From contig DAOWMJ010000124.1 of the NCBI GenBank assembly GCA_030643145.1, forward strand, positions 1 to 6,158: a stretch of DNA of 6,158 bases, in the 5' to 3' direction. The notes under the pieces were generated by a model, which was not told where the DNA came from, made no database searches, and saw only the letters and a program-made list of their open reading frames with translations. Positions 6,118 to 6,158 of the stretch are shown here, piece by piece. A program made the position numbers and the translations under genes. The stretch comes from Candidatus Latescibacterota bacterium. Its GTDB lineage: Bacteria; Krumholzibacteriota; Krumholzibacteriia; Krumholzibacteriales; WJIX01. The first letter of the stretch is position 1. Each line of letters opens with the position of its first letter.

Positions 6118-6158
6118 ATGACCAAGCTTTACCTGGCCGCGAAGAAGGCGATCTACGA
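6118..6158 (+). CDS. Start of an unidentified gene (3' truncated by window edge)
   Basis: Thirteen full codons are visible, MTKLYLAAKKAIY, after a perfect AGGAGG. The fragment is too short to assign. A start of this kind (a short beta strand, then small residues and Lys-Lys-Ala) is seen in some cytosolic beta-propeller/BNR-repeat proteins, but this is only a guess. There is no signal-peptide pattern in what can be seen. Codons are G/C-ending more often than in the carboxypeptidase gene, though 13 codons are too few to conclude anything. Confidence 0.65.
   Translation, partial: MTKLYLAAKKAIY

Noticed and set aside
1..6158. CRISPR array, tRNA, rRNA, insertion sequence, phage or defence genes
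   Set aside because: No regularly spaced repeats, terminal inverted repeats, transposase or nuclease motifs, or tRNA-like cloverleaf were seen on reading both strands.

Overview
The window looks like chromosomal DNA from an uncultured bacterium of the FCB-type or candidate-phylum lineages (the kind assigned to WOR-3, Eisenbacteria, Latescibacterota or Zixibacteria). The main clue is the C-terminus of the large secreted peptidase, which carries the QNYPNPFNP...DVSGRR...GIYFMRLEAG...KKMILLR pattern of FlgD-like/type IX-type sorting domains. Clear Shine-Dalgarno sites and E. coli-like -35/-10 boxes argue against Bacteroidota proper. The phylum is an inference and cannot be fixed from this window.

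Layout: (1) 1-666, plus strand: the C-terminal two thirds of a fold-type II PLP enzyme of the threonine dehydratase/serine racemase family, cut by the window edge. (2) 754-3358, minus strand, convergent with the first gene: a multi-membrane-span GT-C glycosyltransferase followed by a DPM1-like family 2 glycosyltransferase. The 226-bp gap between them holds a near-consensus sigma-70 promoter whose predicted start lies about 3 nt before the second gene's ATG. (3) 3359-3665: divergent intergenic region with a promoter and ribosome-binding site for the rightward gene. (4) 3666-5984, plus strand: a secreted 772-aa M14 zinc carboxypeptidase with signal peptide, propeptide, complete catalytic set, an FN3-like module that seems to be split by an immune-inhibitor-A/MAM-like beta-sandwich, and a C-terminal sorting domain. 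(5) 5985-6158: a leader with a possible promoter and hairpin, then the first 13 codons of another gene behind a perfect AGGAGG.

Functionally, the two glycosyltransferases suggest a two-step route: the family 2 enzyme would load a sugar on polyprenyl phosphate, and the GT-C enzyme would transfer it to an envelope acceptor. The carboxypeptidase is an extracellular or surface-attached scavenging enzyme. The PLP enzyme is amino-acid metabolism and shows no visible link to the rest. I see no defence system, mobile element, CRISPR array, tRNA or rRNA. No clearly new system is evident; the points most worth checking are the near-leaderless promoter and the nested domain layout of the peptidase.
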